Under the pieces are notes generated by a model, which searched no databases, was not told the origin of the DNA, and saw only the letters and a list, made by a program, of their open reading frames with translations. A stretch of DNA of 64,000 nt from Pseudochryseolinea flava (GTDB lineage: Bacteria; Bacteroidota; Bacteroidia; Cytophagales; Cyclobacteriaceae), in assembly GCF_003286915.1 (NCBI RefSeq), contig NZ_QMFY01000001.1:1-64000 (forward strand). Direction: 5' to 3'. Position 1 is the first letter of the stretch. Every line of letters begins with the position of its first letter. Positions 17,318 to 26,295 of this stretch are shown here, piece after piece. Both the position numbers and the translations under genes were made by a program.

Positions 17318-17362
17318 CAAAGATTCCACTTATGCGCCAGCCCTCCTATGACTACAATCATA
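17318..17362 (-). promoter_or_regulatory. Crp/Fnr-type site plus -7 box, fasciclin gene
   Basis: On the minus strand the palindrome ATGATTGTAGTCAT (17361-17348) has its centre 29.5 nt from the first base of AATCTTTG (17325-17318), one mismatch from TAnnTTTG. The distance is the same as at scdA, the regulator gene and the PRTase gene. Confidence 0.65.
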
Positions 17363-17372
17363 CGCGGGCGTC

Positions 17373-18140
17373 CTACAAATCTTTTTTACTGAATATTCTT
17401 AGCGCAATAAAAAACGGAATGATCACCCACAGAAAAAGAATCAACGTAGAGAAGATAATTCCAAATGAGCTTCCGAAAAATTGTCTGTAAAACGCGCCTG
17501 TGTATCCCATCAACGCAGATATATCCAGTTGAAGCAACATTATTACCCTTGCCAGATCGACAGGATTGAGCGATATCAAGCCCAACGTAATTTTCTCTAA
17601 TGGGTAGTCGGCGAAGGCATATACAAACCACAAAAGGAATCCATCATAGATGAGCGAAAAGTAAAACCAGAACAGCAATGCGATTCCAATTGCTTTTGCT
17701 TTATCGCGCGTGAGTACAGCGGCTAAAAACGCCAAAGAGACAAACACCAGTGTGAGAATGATTCCGCAAAATAGAAGTGACATGCCCGTTGCGCTTACAC
17801 CGTATATCCCCAGCGGAATGCCTACACCCACGGCGAATGCCATACAAAGAGACATGGCAACCGCCAAGTACTCTCCGATGAAAATTACTCGTCGATTGAT
17901 AGGCTGTGCAAGCATGAGTTCGATAAACTCATAAGAATTGTAAAAGTGAATGGTGGTGAAGACAATGCTCACCAAAGGTACAACCATCAGCACCACGTTC
18001 AGCAAACTCATCACTACTTTGTTGGGATCGCTATCGAGCTGAAACATGGCGAATGTGCTGACCAGCAACAGCGCAGTATAGAATATGATGAACCGTGTGC
18101 GGAGTATATCGTAGAAGACATATTTGATTATCCTATTCAT
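17373..18140 (-). CDS. nosY: Copper-site maturation ABC transporter permease NosY
   Basis: A 255-aa inner-membrane protein with six hydrophobic segments of the ABC-2 permease type (start MNRIIKYVFYDILRTRFIIFY; segment VMSLLNVVLMVVPLVSIVF; last span near residues 225-250). With NosF it forms the transporter that delivers a sulfur or other component for CuZ assembly in nitrous oxide reductase (family knowledge). The start is 3 bases after the nosF stop, and it is the last gene of the nos operon. Length and context fit NosY well. Confidence 0.9.
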   Translation of the reverse strand: MNRIIKYVFYDILRTRFIIFYTALLLVSTFAMFQLDSDPNKVVMSLLNVVLMVVPLVSIVFTTIHFYNSYEFIELMLAQPINRRVIFIGEYLAVAMSLCMAFAVGVGIPLGIYGVSATGMSLLFCGIILTLVFVSLAFLAAVLTRDKAKAIGIALLFWFYFSLIYDGFLLWFVYAFADYPLEKITLGLISLNPVDLARVIMLLQLDISALMGYTGAFYRQFFGSSFGIIFSTLILFLWVIIPFFIALRIFSKKDL

Positions 18141-18143
18141 AAG

Positions 18144-18872
18144 CTATCGATTAACAGAGTCAATTAATTGCTTTTGTCCAATCATGGTGGCTATCGCCTT
18201 ACCTAACTTCTTCTCTTGTGTTTCTTCCTTTAAGGTTTGAATTGTGTTGTTGTAGTGGACTTGGCCCTCGTAGATGTACACCATGTCGGAGGTAAGTTCG
18301 TCGAGATCACTCAGGATGTGGGAAGAAATGATCAACAGTTTACCGCGATGCTTTTCTTCGAGTATTTTTTCTTTCAATATCTCCACCGAAATCGGATCAA
18401 GACCTGCTGTAGGTTCATCAAGAATCAACACAGGCGGATTAAAAAGAAATGCAAGTGCGGCGCTCACTTTCTGCCGTGTGCCACCGGAAAGCGCGTGCAT
18501 TCGCTTGTCAAACATTTTGTAAAGCTTGAAACCTTCAATAATACTATCGTCAAGGACTTCTGCGTTTTTTCGAATATTCTTCATCATATCTATCAATTGA
18601 CCGATAGTCATGTTCTCGGGGTATCGTCCTATCTGGGGCATGTAGCCGATTTTCTCGCGATACATCCAGTCCTTGGCTATACTCTTACCTTCAAAAACAA
18701 TTTCACCAGAGGATGGAACAACGAGCCCCAGTATACTTTTGATCAAGGTGGTTTTACCCGAACCATTCGGGCCCACCAATGCATACGATCGCCCCATGCT
18801 CAGATCAAGGTCTACTTGCTTAAGAACATGAAGCTTTCCAAAATTCTTATTGACTTTTTGTATTGAGATCAT
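18144..18872 (-). CDS. nosF: Copper-site maturation ABC ATPase NosF
   Basis: A 242-aa ABC ATPase. Walker A is GPNGSGKTTL (about 34-43), the signature LSGGTRQKVS (about 127-136), Walker B VLILDEPTAGLDP (about 148-160) and the switch His in SSH (about 182). It powers NosY in N2O reductase maturation. It begins inside the 3' end of nosD (26-bp overlap) and is followed by nosY after 3 bases, so the three are translationally coupled. Confidence 0.93.
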   Translation of the reverse strand: MISIQKVNKNFGKLHVLKQVDLDLSMGRSYALVGPNGSGKTTLIKSILGLVVPSSGEIVFEGKSIAKDWMYREKIGYMPQIGRYPENMTIGQLIDMMKNIRKNAEVLDDSIIEGFKLYKMFDKRMHALSGGTRQKVSAALAFLFNPPVLILDEPTAGLDPISVEILKEKILEEKHRGKLLIISSHILSDLDELTSDMVYIYEGQVHYNNTIQTLKEETQEKKLGKAIATMIGQKQLIDSVNR

Positions 18873-20097
18873 AGGGCTTCATTGCAGGTGATTCGTCTTT
18901 TAAATTTTGCGGCGTCATGACAGGAATGGCTTTCTCTGCTTTATCCATTAACAGCACAAGAAAACTTCGCCATAACAAGACCGCTGCAGGCATCTGCTCA
19001 ACAACCATCGAATACATGCTCACAGGGTGATGAGGAATATCGCCGACGCTATCCTTGTTCAAATCATACCCTTCGTATTTATCCCAGTAGTTTCCGTTAA
19101 CACTATTGAGCACTAAACTTCCGTTGGTTGCCAGATCAAAGGTATTTGATGAAAAATTATTGCGTTTGAAATTATTATCGTCGCAGCTGGCCTGAAGCTT
19201 GATCGCGTAACCATTTTCGGAGAAAGTGTTATTGTCAAATTGTATTCTACTCGAGCCTTCCATCAAAATACCAACAGAATTTTGCAAGAATCGATTTCCT
19301 GAAACAAAACTATCGCGAATGTCTTTAAGCAGTAAACCGTAGGCGGAAGATCCCCAATTGTGTTCAAAAGTATTGTTGATCATCTTCACACCAGTTGTGT
19401 ACATCACCGCTACGCCCGCCCCGTTTTCTACAAAAGTGTTGTTTCGATATTCATTATTATGGGAAAACATAAAATGAAGCCCATAACGCATATTGCCTTT
19501 ACTATAATTTCCAGTGATCAATGAATTGGTGACGAACTCGAAATAAATACCATCACGATGACCTTTCACGATGTTGTTATCGACTGTGATATGATCGCAT
19601 TTCCATAGATGTATACCATTTCCAATTTGATGCTCGGCTTTTGCATCGGACTGCAGCTGATTACCTACAATCCAGGAATGCGAGGAGTTCGAAAAATGTA
19701 TTGCGAAGAAAGTGTTTACGAAGCGGTTGTTTGTGATCCTTAGCCATTTTGAGTCAAGCACTTTTATGGCTGCAAGATCATTGATACTTGCAATACCGGT
19801 GTTGATAAATTTCAATCCCGATATCGTTACATAATGCGCATGAATCGTAAAAATCTCCACCTTATGATCACCATCAAGTACTGGAAAATTTTCACCAATA
19901 AGTGTAAGACTCTTTTCAATAATAATATTGCCCTCCTTATAAGTGCCAGAGGTGATGTACAGCGTATCTCCTGGTTTGGCCTGGGAGATCGCTTGTTTAA
20001 TGCTTTTAATTTTCCCCTGTTTACTAACCGTTATCGTACTGCCGTAAGCAGTTATGGCCACGAAACAAGACAGGAAAATAATTTTTAGAGCTTTCAT
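18847..20097 (-). CDS. nosD: Periplasmic copper-maturation protein NosD
   Basis: A 416-aa exported right-handed beta-helix protein needed for CuZ assembly of N2O reductase (family knowledge). A Sec signal (MKALKIIFLSCFVAITAYG) is followed by many parallel beta-helix coils with N-N-x-F/I ladders (ITNNRFVNTFFAIHFSNS, KMINNTFEHN, IQFDNNTFSENG), then NGNYWDKYEGYDLNKDSVGD, a typical NosD element, and a hydrophobic segment near 365-385. The ATG at 20097 was chosen because it gives a clean signal peptide; an ATG seven codons upstream exists. It lies between the NosL fusion and nosF. Confidence 0.92.
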   Translation of the reverse strand: MKALKIIFLSCFVAITAYGSTITVSKQGKIKSIKQAISQAKPGDTLYITSGTYKEGNIIIEKSLTLIGENFPVLDGDHKVEIFTIHAHYVTISGLKFINTGIASINDLAAIKVLDSKWLRITNNRFVNTFFAIHFSNSSHSWIVGNQLQSDAKAEHQIGNGIHLWKCDHITVDNNIVKGHRDGIYFEFVTNSLITGNYSKGNMRYGLHFMFSHNNEYRNNTFVENGAGVAVMYTTGVKMINNTFEHNWGSSAYGLLLKDIRDSFVSGNRFLQNSVGILMEGSSRIQFDNNTFSENGYAIKLQASCDDNNFKRNNFSSNTFDLATNGSLVLNSVNGNYWDKYEGYDLNKDSVGDIPHHPVSMYSMVVEQMPAAVLLWRSFLVLLMDKAEKAIPVMTPQNLKDESPAMKPYDLNTKSQ

Positions 20098-20145
20098 GCA
20101 TTGATGACCAGACTTCATGTGAGCGATAGAACGCCATTGAAGTTG

Positions 20146-21162
20146 TCATTTATATTGTGTCTGTAATTCGCCCCAACTCATTTGAATACCTTTCCATTCG
20201 GCATTCATCTTTTGGAGCGCATCACTCGATTCAAAGGCGGCAACCTTACTCGCCATCGGACTTTTAATCGCTTCTGCCTTAATGTATAGCGCGTTTTTGG
20301 CGTCAATTAGTTTTTCCGGTTTAGCAAAATCGACAATCAATAAATTTTTTACATTTTCAATTGAGACCTCATTACTGTTGTAGAAACTTAGCATGCAATT
20401 CACGTCATCGAATTTGTAAATCTTGCCCTTCGTTGTTACCAACTCAGCGCCAAACTTATGATCCATTAAAGTCATCTTACATGTATGACATGCATCCTTT
20501 CCATAGACCAGTGGTTCAGGCTCAACGGAGCACGCCATCATGCACCATGCCATCATCACGATCATGGCTACTGTAGTTTTCTTTGTTTCCATTCTTGATT
20601 TCATTATTTCTGCAGCAAGGGTAATCATTGTTAGCAGTCCGGCAATCAAAAAAATCCACCCACCAACATCAGGACCAGAGTATGCTGTAAAGTTGAGAAG
20701 TTGTTTTGTGCCAATGAGTGGCGGCTGGTACGACATACCTGGCACGACAATAGGTGCTGTCGGATCGAGGTTGTGGCCATAATCATAGCCCCATCTATAA
20801 AAATCAACGAGTGCAACGATGCCACAGGCAACAATCAAGGTGGCGAATGCAATAAGCATATATCGGCGATTGACAATAACTGTTAAAATACCCATGGCGA
20901 TTACACCACCCACAATGTATATCATATATTTAAACTCAGGAAACATGCTGACCTCGATATGCTTCATACCGATATAGTGATTGAGTGCACTAATAATTTT
21001 AACATCTCCCGTCAAATTGTCTATCCATATTTTCATATCCAAACCCTCCGGATACTGCGGCGCCCACATGAGAATTTGCCATAGCGGAACGTAGTAAGCC
21101 GACACCATTGATAACGCAGCTAACAGAATGACAACACGCGATATTGGTCTGAGCTTTTTCAT
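20146..21162 (-). CDS. nosL: Membrane protein fused to NosL copper chaperone domain
   Basis: A 338-aa two-part protein. Residues 1-190 hold four hydrophobic spans (at about 10-28, 78-96, 101-120 and 164-185) with an extracytoplasmic loop rich in Trp and Tyr. Residues 195-335 are a NosL domain: a lipoprotein-like segment MMAWCMMACS, then the copper-binding YGKDACHTCKMTLMDHKFGAEL and YKFDDVNCMLSF (each shown in full within its limit only in part: DACHTCKM, FDDVNCM). NosL delivers Cu(I) to N2O reductase. Proteobacterial NosL is a free lipoprotein of about 180 residues, so the membrane fusion is the notable feature; such fusions occur in clade II nos clusters. It is preceded by an intercistronic hairpin after nosZ. 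Confidence 0.88.
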   Translation of the reverse strand: MKKLRPISRVVILLAALSMVSAYYVPLWQILMWAPQYPEGLDMKIWIDNLTGDVKIISALNHYIGMKHIEVSMFPEFKYMIYIVGGVIAMGILTVIVNRRYMLIAFATLIVACGIVALVDFYRWGYDYGHNLDPTAPIVVPGMSYQPPLIGTKQLLNFTAYSGPDVGGWIFLIAGLLTMITLAAEIMKSRMETKKTTVAMIVMMAWCMMACSVEPEPLVYGKDACHTCKMTLMDHKFGAELVTTKGKIYKFDDVNCMLSFYNSNEVSIENVKNLLIVDFAKPEKLIDAKNALYIKAEAIKSPMASKVAAFESSDALQKMNAEWKGIQMSWGELQTQYK

Positions 21163-21179
21163 TGTATTATTTTTTTAGA

Positions 21180-21207
21180 AGCCCTATCCCATCTCGGGGA
21201 TAGGGCT
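21180..21207 (-). other. Intercistronic hairpin between nosZ and nosL
   Basis: A perfect 11-bp inverted repeat AGCCCTATCCC / GGGATAGGGCT with a 6-nt loop. On the nos-coding strand it is followed by TCTAAAAAA, not by a U-run, so it is not an intrinsic terminator. A role in protecting the 3' end of nosZ mRNA, or in reducing downstream expression, is inferred. Confidence 0.7.
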
Positions 21208-21234
21208 ATCAACCTGCAAACTATGAATTTGAAT

Positions 21235-23220
21235 CTATTGACCAGCCCCGGTGATCTGATCTTCGATTTTACCGGTTGAGTATTTTATTTCAACATTATT
21301 GTTCGGTGCAGACACGCGTGCATATCCTTGCATCTCCTGATGTAGTGCTGAACAGAAGTCGGTACAGTAGAAAGGGAACACACCAACACGATCGGCTTTC
21401 CATTTCAATGTTTGTGTTTCTCCAGGCATGATTAAGATCTCGGCATTGTTAGCACCTTTGATAGCAAAGCCGTGCGGAACATCCCAATCTTGTTCTAGGT
21501 TCGTAACGTGGAAATATACATCGTCACCTTGCTTAATACCTTCTATGTTGTCGGGTGTTAAGTGCGACCGGATCGCTGTCATATATACGTGTACTTCGTT
21601 TCCTTTTCTTTCAACTTTAGTTTTGCCTTCGCCAAGCGCGGCATAAGGGTGCTTGTTGTCTTCGAGTCTGTATATTTTTTGTGACTTTGGCATGAGCAAT
21701 TCTGCGGGTATTGCTTCAGCATAGTGAGGCTCACCGGTAGTCGGAAAGTCAAGAATCAATTTCATTTTTTCACCGCTGATATCGTACAATTGGGCCGACT
21801 GCGTAAGCTCGGGACCTGTAGGCAAGTAGCGATCTTTTGTAATCTTGTTATATGCGATTACATATTTGCCATGCGGCTTCTTTGTTGGTCCACCAGGCAC
21901 GCAAAGGTGTCCGATGGAGTAATAAGTAGGTGCACGATCAAGTACTTTCAATTCTTTTACATTCCACTTTACGATTTCAGAAGAAACGAACATCGATGTG
22001 TATGCATTTCCGTTCGCATCGAATTCCGTATGCAATGGACCGAGCCCAGGTTTTTGAACCTCACCATAGAGGGCTGATTCATACTTTACAACAGGGATAC
22101 CCGCGAAATCACCTTCGAAAGATTTGTCGGCAATAGCTTTCTGCAATTTTGAGAAGGAGAACACCGGGATAAGCGCTGCAAGCTTGCCACTGCCGACGAT
22201 GTATTCACCTGACGGATCTACATCACAGCCGTGGGGTGACTTCGGACATGGGATAAAGTAAACGATATCTTTAAGTTCAGCCGGATCGAGTTGCATCACT
22301 TCTTCCAAAATCTCAGAAGACGACATATGCGTTGACTCATTTAACACATTGTGTGCATATTTCGACTTCACTGTCTTTCCTTTTCCTTGCTTCAGGTACT
22401 CTTCCGCCTTCTTCCAGTTAACAGCCATGATAAAATCTTTGTCTTTTTGTGACGCATTAACTTCGAGCAAAGTGTATGCTTGTTCGGTGTTGTAGGTTGA
22501 GAAGAAGAACCATCCATGAGAAGGACCTTTGCCTGCACGTGCAAGGTCGAAGCTTACACCAGGTGTTACAAGTTGGAAGGCGATATTCATATGTCCGGAA
22601 GTATCGACCTTTATAAAACTTACTGTTCCTTTGAAATTCTTTTTGAATGAGCTGATTGGAACATCGGTATTGTCGCCAATCGGAACACTGAAGCGTGTAC
22701 TTGCCACAACGTACTCCGTATTTTCCGTAATGTATGGTGACGAGTGATTGCCTCCGCTATTGGGCAACTCAAGGATTTCGACAGTCTTAAAAGTTTTTAA
22801 GTCGATGCGCGCAACACGCGGTGTGTTGTTACCATTGGCAAATGCCCAACGTCCATCATGTTCGCCATTTGTTGTCGACAATGAAATATGGTGCAAGTCA
22901 TCCCAGGGCACAAAGCCGTTGGCAGTATTTAACATGGGCTTGCTTTCTTCGCTATAGCCGTAACCGTTTTCAGGGAAAGTGGCGAAAACAGGAATGATCT
23001 TGAACAACCGCCCTGAAGGAATTCCGTACACGCCGATCTGACCATTAAATCCGCCAGACACAATGTTGTAAAATTCATCATATTTTCCGGGCGCAACATA
23101 CGCTTTGCTAGCAGCGTCTCCAGTGATAGCTTCACTTGGACCAGATGGCTTACAACTGTATATGGTGAAGGCAGCGAGAATGCCAGCCATGCCCCATACA
23201 AATTTATTGAGCGTTTTCAT
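21235..23220 (-). CDS. nosZ: Nitrous oxide reductase, clade II lipoprotein type
   Basis: A 661-aa copper enzyme that reduces N2O to N2 outside the cytoplasm. The N-terminus is a Sec/lipoprotein signal (LAAFTIYSC, Cys23), not a twin-arginine signal, which marks clade II NosZ. The seven-bladed propeller (about 50-520) carries the CuZ histidines in DDLHHISL, NGEHDGRW, GGNHSS, SPHGCD, GPLHTEFD, IGHLCVPGG and KPHGKYV. The C-terminal cupredoxin domain has the CuA motif YCTDFCSALHQEMQGY (near residue 625). Length is as expected. It lies between a cytochrome c gene (30 bases upstream) and nosL, in one operon under a Crp/Fnr-type promoter. Confidence 0.97.
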   Translation of the reverse strand: MKTLNKFVWGMAGILAAFTIYSCKPSGPSEAITGDAASKAYVAPGKYDEFYNIVSGGFNGQIGVYGIPSGRLFKIIPVFATFPENGYGYSEESKPMLNTANGFVPWDDLHHISLSTTNGEHDGRWAFANGNNTPRVARIDLKTFKTVEILELPNSGGNHSSPYITENTEYVVASTRFSVPIGDNTDVPISSFKKNFKGTVSFIKVDTSGHMNIAFQLVTPGVSFDLARAGKGPSHGWFFFSTYNTEQAYTLLEVNASQKDKDFIMAVNWKKAEEYLKQGKGKTVKSKYAHNVLNESTHMSSSEILEEVMQLDPAELKDIVYFIPCPKSPHGCDVDPSGEYIVGSGKLAALIPVFSFSKLQKAIADKSFEGDFAGIPVVKYESALYGEVQKPGLGPLHTEFDANGNAYTSMFVSSEIVKWNVKELKVLDRAPTYYSIGHLCVPGGPTKKPHGKYVIAYNKITKDRYLPTGPELTQSAQLYDISGEKMKLILDFPTTGEPHYAEAIPAELLMPKSQKIYRLEDNKHPYAALGEGKTKVERKGNEVHVYMTAIRSHLTPDNIEGIKQGDDVYFHVTNLEQDWDVPHGFAIKGANNAEILIMPGETQTLKWKADRVGVFPFYCTDFCSALHQEMQGYARVSAPNNNVEIKYSTGKIEDQITGAGQ

Positions 23221-23250
23221 TTTGTTTTTATTAATTGAAGAGATGTAAAT

Positions 23251-23733
23251 CTATTTTTCGCCGTCATTCTGCCTCATGAACTCCAAGATGTCGCGAGAGT
23301 CACCGACACTCACATTCTGATTCGGCATCCGAGTCAAACAGAGTTCGAGAAGTTTTTGTGCTTCGGCATCTTGATCAAGCATCACATCGACGTTGGTGAT
23401 CATATTCATAATCCATTCTGGCTTTCTTCGCTGTGTAACGCCTTTCCATCCGGGTCCTACTACCCGTTGATCATCTAGTTTATGACATGCAGCACATTTC
23501 ATTTCGTAAATGGCCAGCCCTCTCCCAATTCGATCTTGCTCAAGCGGCGTATTCAACGTAACCTCCTTAATCTCCCCGATACCCTTACCCTCATCTACTT
23601 TCTTTGGTGTTTCAGCTACTTCATATTCATCGGAACCATTACTAGAATTTTGATCTTTTGGTTTTTCGTTACCACATGCTGCCAGCATCGCCAACAGCAT
23701 GACTACAGGAAAAAGCTTTTTCATAGTTTTCAA
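23251..23733 (-). CDS. Mono-heme cytochrome c lipoprotein of the nos operon
   Basis: A 160-aa lipoprotein (MLAACG, Cys20) with an acidic linker (about 22-65) and one c-type heme domain: CAACH at residues 80-84 and the axial Met in TRMPNQNVS. It is likely the electron donor to NosZ, or links the quinol pool to it, as proposed for cytochromes encoded beside clade II nosZ. It is the first gene of the nos operon, 30 bases before nosZ. Confidence 0.93.
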   Translation of the reverse strand: MKTMKKLFPVVMLLAMLAACGNEKPKDQNSSNGSDEYEVAETPKKVDEGKGIGEIKEVTLNTPLEQDRIGRGLAIYEMKCAACHKLDDQRVVGPGWKGVTQRRKPEWIMNMITNVDVMLDQDAEAQKLLELCLTRMPNQNVSVGDSRDILEFMRQNDGEK

Positions 23734-23777
23734 GTTTTATTTGAATAATCAGATATGTTGTCCCTTTTTATTCAGTG

Positions 23778-23823
23778 CTAAAGTAGTCCGAGAACAAGCG
23801 ACGCCTTTATGACTTTAGTCATA
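23778..23823 (-). promoter_or_regulatory. Crp/Fnr-type site plus -7 box, nos operon
   Basis: A strongly palindromic TATGACTTTAGTCATA (23808-23823; core ATGACTTTAGTCAT). On the minus strand a -7-like box TACTTTAG runs from 23785 to 23778, 30.5 nt from the palindrome centre, one base longer than at the other sites. The leader before the cytochrome c start is about 40 nt. The rest of the 268-bp gap to 24002 shows no gene. Confidence 0.65.
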
Positions 23824-24001
23824 TCCCGAACATAATTTTAATCAGGTGCAAACACGTGACTTCAAGATATCCAAAGTCAACTAAATAATAAAATGAAATT
23901 TCAATGTTAATAATTGTCATTAGATTCAAGCGAGCACACTTGAAGAGTAGTTGCAATCCAATGCGAATACTACGTGAATCGCTGAAAGGACATTATTACG
24001 A

Positions 24002-25207
24002 TCACACTAAAAACGCTTTCGCCCGCTTCGAGAAACCCATCATCAACAACAAACAACTGATGGAAAGACCAATGGAAAAAAATAACAGAACGTCTGCGGC
24101 ACTAATGAAATGAACGCCGAAAATAGCTCGCCACCAGGGTGACAACACCAAACAAATTTCCATCGCTATAAAACATATAAAAAAAAGTTTGATACCATTC
24201 CAAAACCAGATACTCACACGCTCTAGTTCACCATACCATGCCATCAAGAAAAAACTAATCACACCCACCAGCGCCAAATGCAAATACGCGATTACAACGG
24301 GGCGAAGTTCATAAGCCAATTGTGCTGCGATCGGAAATGCAGAGAGGAGTTGCAAAATCAACTTTATCAACAACGCCATGGTGACTACAATCAACAGCCA
24401 TTGCACTTCCGGACGAAACTTCGTTCGCATATGTGCAAAAACTTTCCGAAGCAAGCCAAGCATAGCCATGAAAGCAACAAGTTGAATAATAGCAGCAATC
24501 GCGCTAACTACATTATAGCTGATACCTGGCTTAGCCCACAATACGCTGAGGAAGTACGCCGGTACGCATGCGAAAGCAAACATCTTACATATACGCTTTG
24601 CGCCGAAGACGTCAAACGGAATCTGCCTTCGCTCAAGAAGATTAAAGAATAAGCTAAGCACGCCAAAAAAGAAAAATCCATTGTACTGAAAATGGAGATA
24701 AAAATAGATAGAGAAAAAATACCATTGACTTTTGCCCAATCCAGAGGCCATCAAATAGCCAAGTGAAAATGGTCCAATCGATGAAATCATGAAAAACACA
24801 AGCGCCACGACCGCGCACCATGCCGAAATTGACGTCATCGATTTAACTTTCTTTATAAACTTCGCGATGAAGAAAAATGCAGCCAGTGTATGCATCGTCG
24901 AAAGTAAGATACTGAAGAAGCCGTAGCCCTGAATGGGAAACGACACAAGCATACCCAGCAATAGAAACTGTAATATGATAAAGAGTAGGCGAACACCGCG
25001 TTGGTCATCTTCACGAATGTGGTTCAACGTAAAACCAATCAGCAACACGTTAAATACCCATCCAAGGAACATCACGTGGGAGTGTCCATGTAAAAAATTC
25101 GAATAGTTTATACCCGGGGTTGGTGACACAAACTGCAACCGAAGGAATACGCCCAACAACGAACCAACAAAAAGAAATATGAATGGTATCTTAACGAACT
25201 TTTGCAT
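24002..25207 (-). CDS. Twelve-span membrane protein with paired His motifs
   Basis: A 401-aa very hydrophobic protein with about twelve membrane segments. Conserved-looking histidines occur in NFLHGHSHVMFLGW (residues about 37-50), LSTMHTLAAFF and FYLHFQYNGFFFFG (about 170). The H-x-H..M..GW and LH-x-QYNG elements recall heme- or copper-binding membrane proteins of the heme-copper oxidase or NnrS type, but the full motif set of neither is present, so no name is given. It overlaps the next upstream gene by 17 bases and is the last gene of an operon with it and a CoA-transferase. A role in N-oxide stress or respiration is inferred from position only. Confidence 0.8.
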   Translation of the reverse strand: MQKFVKIPFIFLFVGSLLGVFLRLQFVSPTPGINYSNFLHGHSHVMFLGWVFNVLLIGFTLNHIREDDQRGVRLLFIILQFLLLGMLVSFPIQGYGFFSILLSTMHTLAAFFFIAKFIKKVKSMTSISAWCAVVALVFFMISSIGPFSLGYLMASGLGKSQWYFFSIYFYLHFQYNGFFFFGVLSLFFNLLERRQIPFDVFGAKRICKMFAFACVPAYFLSVLWAKPGISYNVVSAIAAIIQLVAFMAMLGLLRKVFAHMRTKFRPEVQWLLIVVTMALLIKLILQLLSAFPIAAQLAYELRPVVIAYLHLALVGVISFFLMAWYGELERVSIWFWNGIKLFFICFIAMEICLVLSPWWRAIFGVHFISAADVLLFFSIGLSISCLLLMMGFSKRAKAFLV

Positions 25208-26252
25208 GCTGCCTACTGCTGAACGTAAGTATTGCCATTGTTACAAAATATCCGACAATAGCGATTGCACTGAGCATTCCACAGACCCTGCGGATTTCCA
25301 TCGCCATATAAATATCCGAGATAACGCGTAGCACCCACGACGATTGTAAAATCACGAGCCACACATATAACACTTTACTAAACGGTGTCCCATAGAGACC
25401 CATTATTCCAGGAAGTATCATCGGACCGTGCGCAAATATCATTGAAAAAACAAAACCCAAAAAGAACGCATGTACAATCGCGTCATAAGCGAGCCATTGA
25501 TCTGAAAGCGACCAAAAAAATATCCCGGTTAACAATAGCGCAATGTATCCACACAATAAAGTGATCGCCGTAAACTGTGGCAGACGTTTACGCTTGAGAT
25601 TGAGTGTAATTGTATCGTGCTTCATAAGCCATGCAGCTATCGCGATCAAGCTAACCGCACTCACCATGCGCCCCACACCATGGAAAGACAACACTACGCC
25701 GATACCAAAGATGAAAAGGAGCCCTATAAAAAATTGTTTCGCTGTGCTGCTCACAGGCAAAAATTTCATGATCTCCATTCTTTCCGCTGCAATAATATAG
25801 AGCGCAAACGCAACCCACCAAGGAAAAGCTAATGGATAAAAGAAACTTGACAACAACAACACGTTCCCTACTAGCCAGCAAACCGCACCGAGTGACATCA
25901 ACACGTAGATAATTGAGCGCTGGCTACGAAAATAGTACAAGAACACAAGTACAAGCGATGCGCTAGATAAAATCAACAAATAAATCGACACCTTGATTTG
26001 GTCGGCAAAAAAAAATGCAACGCTCACTGCATTCAATACAGGTATTAAAAACAATATTCGTTTCCGCAGCGGAATGATTTTCTCCAATGCAATGAGCGTT
26101 CCTAAAAAGCCACCCACCATAATAGCGCCGTGATGCGCCACCATCGGCGACAATGCGATATTCCATCCAATACGTTGCAGCCCCGACCATAGTCCACATA
26201 CAAGACAGAACATGGCAAAGAGAATAATCGGAAGTCGTTCAGTTTTTATCAT
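25191..26252 (-). CDS. Multi-pass membrane protein, NnrS-like in context
   Basis: A 353-aa protein with about ten to twelve hydrophobic segments. Histidines occur in SPMVAHHGAIMVGGFLGTL (about 40) and in AYDAIVHAFFLGFVFSMIF then AHGPMILPGI (about 270-295). The pairing of H..FFLGF and AHG in one membrane domain resembles NnrS, a heme/copper protein tied to NO metabolism, but similarity is partial. It overlaps the downstream membrane gene by 17 bases, which suggests the two products act together. The ATG at 26252 was chosen; the frame is open three codons more with a TTG. The substrate is unknown. Confidence 0.8.
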   Translation of the reverse strand: MIKTERLPIILFAMFCLVCGLWSGLQRIGWNIALSPMVAHHGAIMVGGFLGTLIALEKIIPLRKRILFLIPVLNAVSVAFFFADQIKVSIYLLILSSASLVLVFLYYFRSQRSIIYVLMSLGAVCWLVGNVLLLSSFFYPLAFPWWVAFALYIIAAERMEIMKFLPVSSTAKQFFIGLLFIFGIGVVLSFHGVGRMVSAVSLIAIAAWLMKHDTITLNLKRKRLPQFTAITLLCGYIALLLTGIFFWSLSDQWLAYDAIVHAFFLGFVFSMIFAHGPMILPGIMGLYGTPFSKVLYVWLVILQSSWVLRVISDIYMAMEIRRVCGMLSAIAIVGYFVTMAILTFSSRQHAKVR

Positions 26253-26295
26253 GGGAACCAAAACACATCAATACGATGAAACATAAGCGTCAGGG

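Noticed and set aside
21180-21207. Hairpin after nosZ as an intrinsic terminator
   Set aside because: No U-run follows on the nos strand, and the downstream genes are clearly part of nos.
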